Source: Azolla pinnata
Lineage: Eukaryota; Streptophyta; Polypodiopsida; Salviniales; Salviniaceae
NCBI GenBank assembly: GCA_037176905.1
Contig: JBBBWG010026646.1
Coordinates: 63,424-127,423, forward strand
Reading direction: 5' to 3'
DNA: 64,000 bases
The notes under the pieces are model-generated. The model was not told the DNA's origin and made no database searches. It saw only the letters and a list, made by a program, of their open reading frames with translations. Positions 62,020 through 64,000 of this stretch are shown piece after piece. The translations under genes were made by a program, and so were the position numbers. Position 1 is the stretch's first letter; every line of letters starts with the position of its first letter.

Positions 62020-62340
62020 GGTACGATGGACTTTGTCGGGGTCGGAATCGATGGAGTATCGATCGATCGATCGGTCGGTCGCTCGATCGATCCGAGGCAA
62101 GATGGGCTTTGTTAGGGACGAGAATCGATGGTGTATCGATTGATCCCGGACTAGTTAAGGGACAGAATGGATGGAGTATCGATCGATCAATCGGGACAAG
62201 TTGGACTGGTTAGGGACAAAATCGATGGAGTATCGATCGATCGATCGATCGCGACAAGTTGGACTAGTTAGGGACAGAGTCGATGGAGTGTCGATCGATC
62301 GGGACGAGTTGGACTCGTTGGGGACAGAATCGATGGAGCT
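62020..62340. repeat. GATCGATC-rich tandem units upstream of DUF247
   Basis: A unit containing TCGATGGAGTATCGATCGATC and GACAAGTTGGACTAGTTAGG recurs about five times, with the GATGGAGT or GATGGTGT core at about 62048, 62127, 62170, 62223 and 62281. Spacings are about 43-79 bp because the internal GATC palindromes vary in number. It lies in the DUF247 promoter region. Confidence 0.75.
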
Positions 62341-64000
62341 CGACGCAGCAGCGAAATGGCCACTGGCTTCCTCCTCGGTTAAGCTCCAGCACTTGTTTGC
62401 TTGCTTGCTTGTTTGCTTGGTTGGTTGGTTGGTTTTTTTTCCCCCTTCCTTCCCTGGATGGTGGTGGGTTGGAAAACAACAGTTTCATGCACAACCAGAA
62501 TTCACAGCATAAAAATAAATAAATAAATGAATGAATGAAGGATCACATGAACCCATATGGCCCATGTGGTTCCCTCTCTCCCCATCCATTGCTTACACAA
62601 TCTCAACTAACAACTATTCTTCCTATCCTCTTCTTCTTTGACTTATGTTGTTACAATCCTCCCTAGCCAAAATTTCTGTGCTTGGTTCTTAAACACGAAG
62701 TTCCGTCGACCAAGAATGTTACCCCTCTATGACTTTCACCCCTCGATTCGGCCACATCAGCCTGCACATGAGCCTGCATTCCACACCACATGGAAAATGC
62801 TTGTTCTTGTTTGGTCGTTTTATACATGCATGCATGCCTTGGATCGGTGCACTGCCACCAAGATTGCTGATCGCAAGCTTCTATAACCTTTTGTAGCGCC
62901 TTCCCATATGTCACAAACGATCTTATTGCATTGATAATAACATCTCGCTTTACCCGAGAATGGGGTACCTTGCGACTTAAACCGATCACGGTACCTGATC
63001 ACGGTACAACTCGTGAATTCCCATCTACTCGTGGATTATACTTCTTCGTGTGTATTGGTGGCCGATGCTTAGGACCGGGCCGATACTTCGTCCTATCGTA
63101 TCATCCATATCAAATTCCACATGTGTAATGTATAGGCATGAATGCAGACAAGTCAAAGTGTGTATCACATAGGTAGGTCTTCGATGACTTTTGAGTATTT
63201 GCATATCAACTCGCGAACAATATATTGGCCGATCGTTGGCTTGCTTGACTCTTGAATGTGAATCATTGTCTTATGAATCGGGTTCCATCGGGAAAGGCTT
63301 CACATTGTTGGTTTGTGCGAGCAACACATGGTTATGCTATAGGTACCAACAGTTGGGTAGGATTTTGGTCCAACAAACTCATCGATTTCTACAATGTCGG
63401 GGTTCTCGAGAGTCATTGCACAAACAATCGACATGGTGAAATCGTTTCTAGGCGCATTCGTGCAGTGTTTCGTGGACTCGTACGTCCGAGCGTTTCTGAT
63501 TTCGGACATCAAGTTCTTGCATTTTTCTACACATACACTGTCCCGTTTCTTTTCGACGAGCGTGGTTCATTTTGCACATTCTCCATCGTCTTTCGAGTCG
63601 TCGTTGCCTCGTGATTCCACTGTAAGCCAGCATTCACTTTCAAGTGTTAAGAACACTATATCGATCGAACACAAGTGCCATGTCTCCAGAAACACTAATA
63701 TCGTACATGTCTGTCGCATTTCGGCGGTGAAGGATAAAAAGTTATGTACTAAACAAACGTATGTACACACACGTTATACGTATGTACGTGTGTACATGGA
63801 TACATTCTACATACATACACAATGCATACTCACATACGCTCGACATGCATGCATATAGATCATAGCTCCACATACATACTTGGATAAGGATGACGTGTAC
63901 ACGGAGTCTGACGTGGCCCCTAGCCAGAACGATGACGTGGAAGCGTGCTGACGTGGCAGCCCGCTAGTCGAGTTCTGCAGTCTTTCCCCCTCCCTTCCTC
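62341..64000. other. Gene-poor right end of the window
   Basis: Microsatellites occur near 62396-62435 (GCTT/GGTT) and 62513-62540 (AAAT/AATG), and alternating TACG/CATA tetramers near 63755-63860. The interval 62640-63600 has mixed sequence with several frames of 60-155 aa but no recognisable family on either strand. I see no retroelement protein or clear paired terminal repeats. Confidence 0.45.
63885..63962. promoter_or_regulatory. Cluster of four TGACGT motifs at the window edge
   Basis: TGACGTGT at 63891 and TGACGTGG at 63909, 63933 and 63949 lie within 66 bp, followed by a pyrimidine-rich stretch to the window end. This could be a bZIP-responsive promoter of a gene that begins beyond the window. 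Confidence 0.5.

Noticed and set aside
61039-62115. A 358-residue plus-strand frame antisense to DUF247
   Set aside because: Same cause: GC-rich antisense shadow of a well-supported gene.
62640-63130. Possible terminal repeat of a retroelement (sequence starting TGTTGTTACAATCCTCC)
   Set aside because: There is no matching second end, primer-binding site or element protein nearby, so the resemblance is too weak to report.
1-64000. tRNA, rRNA, miRNA precursor and CRISPR signals
   Set aside because: I scanned for cloverleaf B-box-like motifs, long perfect hairpins and spaced direct repeats. The repeats found have no unique spacers, and no hairpin stood out outside palindromic microsatellites. 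A covariance-model search would be needed to exclude small RNAs.

Overview
The window is nuclear DNA of a green land plant. It carries plant-only families (nodulin-like MFS, DUF247, GATL glycosyltransferase, GBF-type bZIP with its proline-rich domain, the chloroplast ATP-synthase assembly factor CGL160), a plant AGO1 with about 20 coding exons, and AAACCCT/TTTAGGG telo-box motifs near several transcription starts. A multi-exon coiled-coil gene of a kind I do not associate with flowering plants (23228-27649), the modest introns and the abundant simple repeats would fit a seedless plant such as a bryophyte or lycophyte. That placement is inference.

Layout, left to right. 1-5.6 kb: an intronless GC-rich GATL-type GT8 gene (minus) with two large low-complexity insertions, then a tandem array of ~155-193 bp units. 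5.6-10.4 kb: CGL160 (plus, 9 exons). 11.2-11.8 kb: a small unidentified spliced reading frame. 12.3 kb: a 100-N assembly gap. 12.6-19.1 kb: a sphingoid long-chain-base kinase gene (plus). 20.4-22.4 kb: an AP2/ERF transcription factor gene (plus). 23.2-27.6 kb: the coiled-coil gene (minus). 27.7-32.1 kb: a gene-poor stretch with a 91-bp tandem duplication, a MITE-like element and a 1.3-kb CAY trinucleotide array. 32.9-39.6 kb: AGO1 (plus). 41.6-45.3 kb: nodulin-like MFS transporter gene (minus), convergent with AGO1. 45.8 kb: a second 100-N gap flanked by identical 77-bp copies. 46.5-48.5 kb: a PLS-type PPR gene (minus), divergent from a G-box-factor bZIP gene (plus, 49.2-52.3 kb); the shared promoter holds four perfectly spaced TGACGTGG repeats and a CACGTG. 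54.4-58.9 kb: a core-2/I-branching (DUF266, GT14-like) glycosyltransferase gene (minus). 60.1-61.9 kb: an intronless GC-rich DUF247 gene (minus). The last 2 kb has no gene I recognise and ends in a TGACGT-rich cluster.

Two gene classes alternate. AT-richer genes have many introns (CGL160, LCB kinase, coiled-coil, AGO1, bZIP, GT14-like). GC-rich genes without introns (GATL, PPR, DUF247) are open in several frames, and the GATL and PPR genes carry coding microsatellites. The genes do not form one pathway. The two most interesting local arrangements are the ACGT-core array placed upstream of a gene whose product belongs to the family that binds ACGT cores, and the disrupted-looking but in-frame GATL catalytic domain. 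I saw no convincing new multigene system, no RNA gene, no CRISPR array and no recognisable retroelement.
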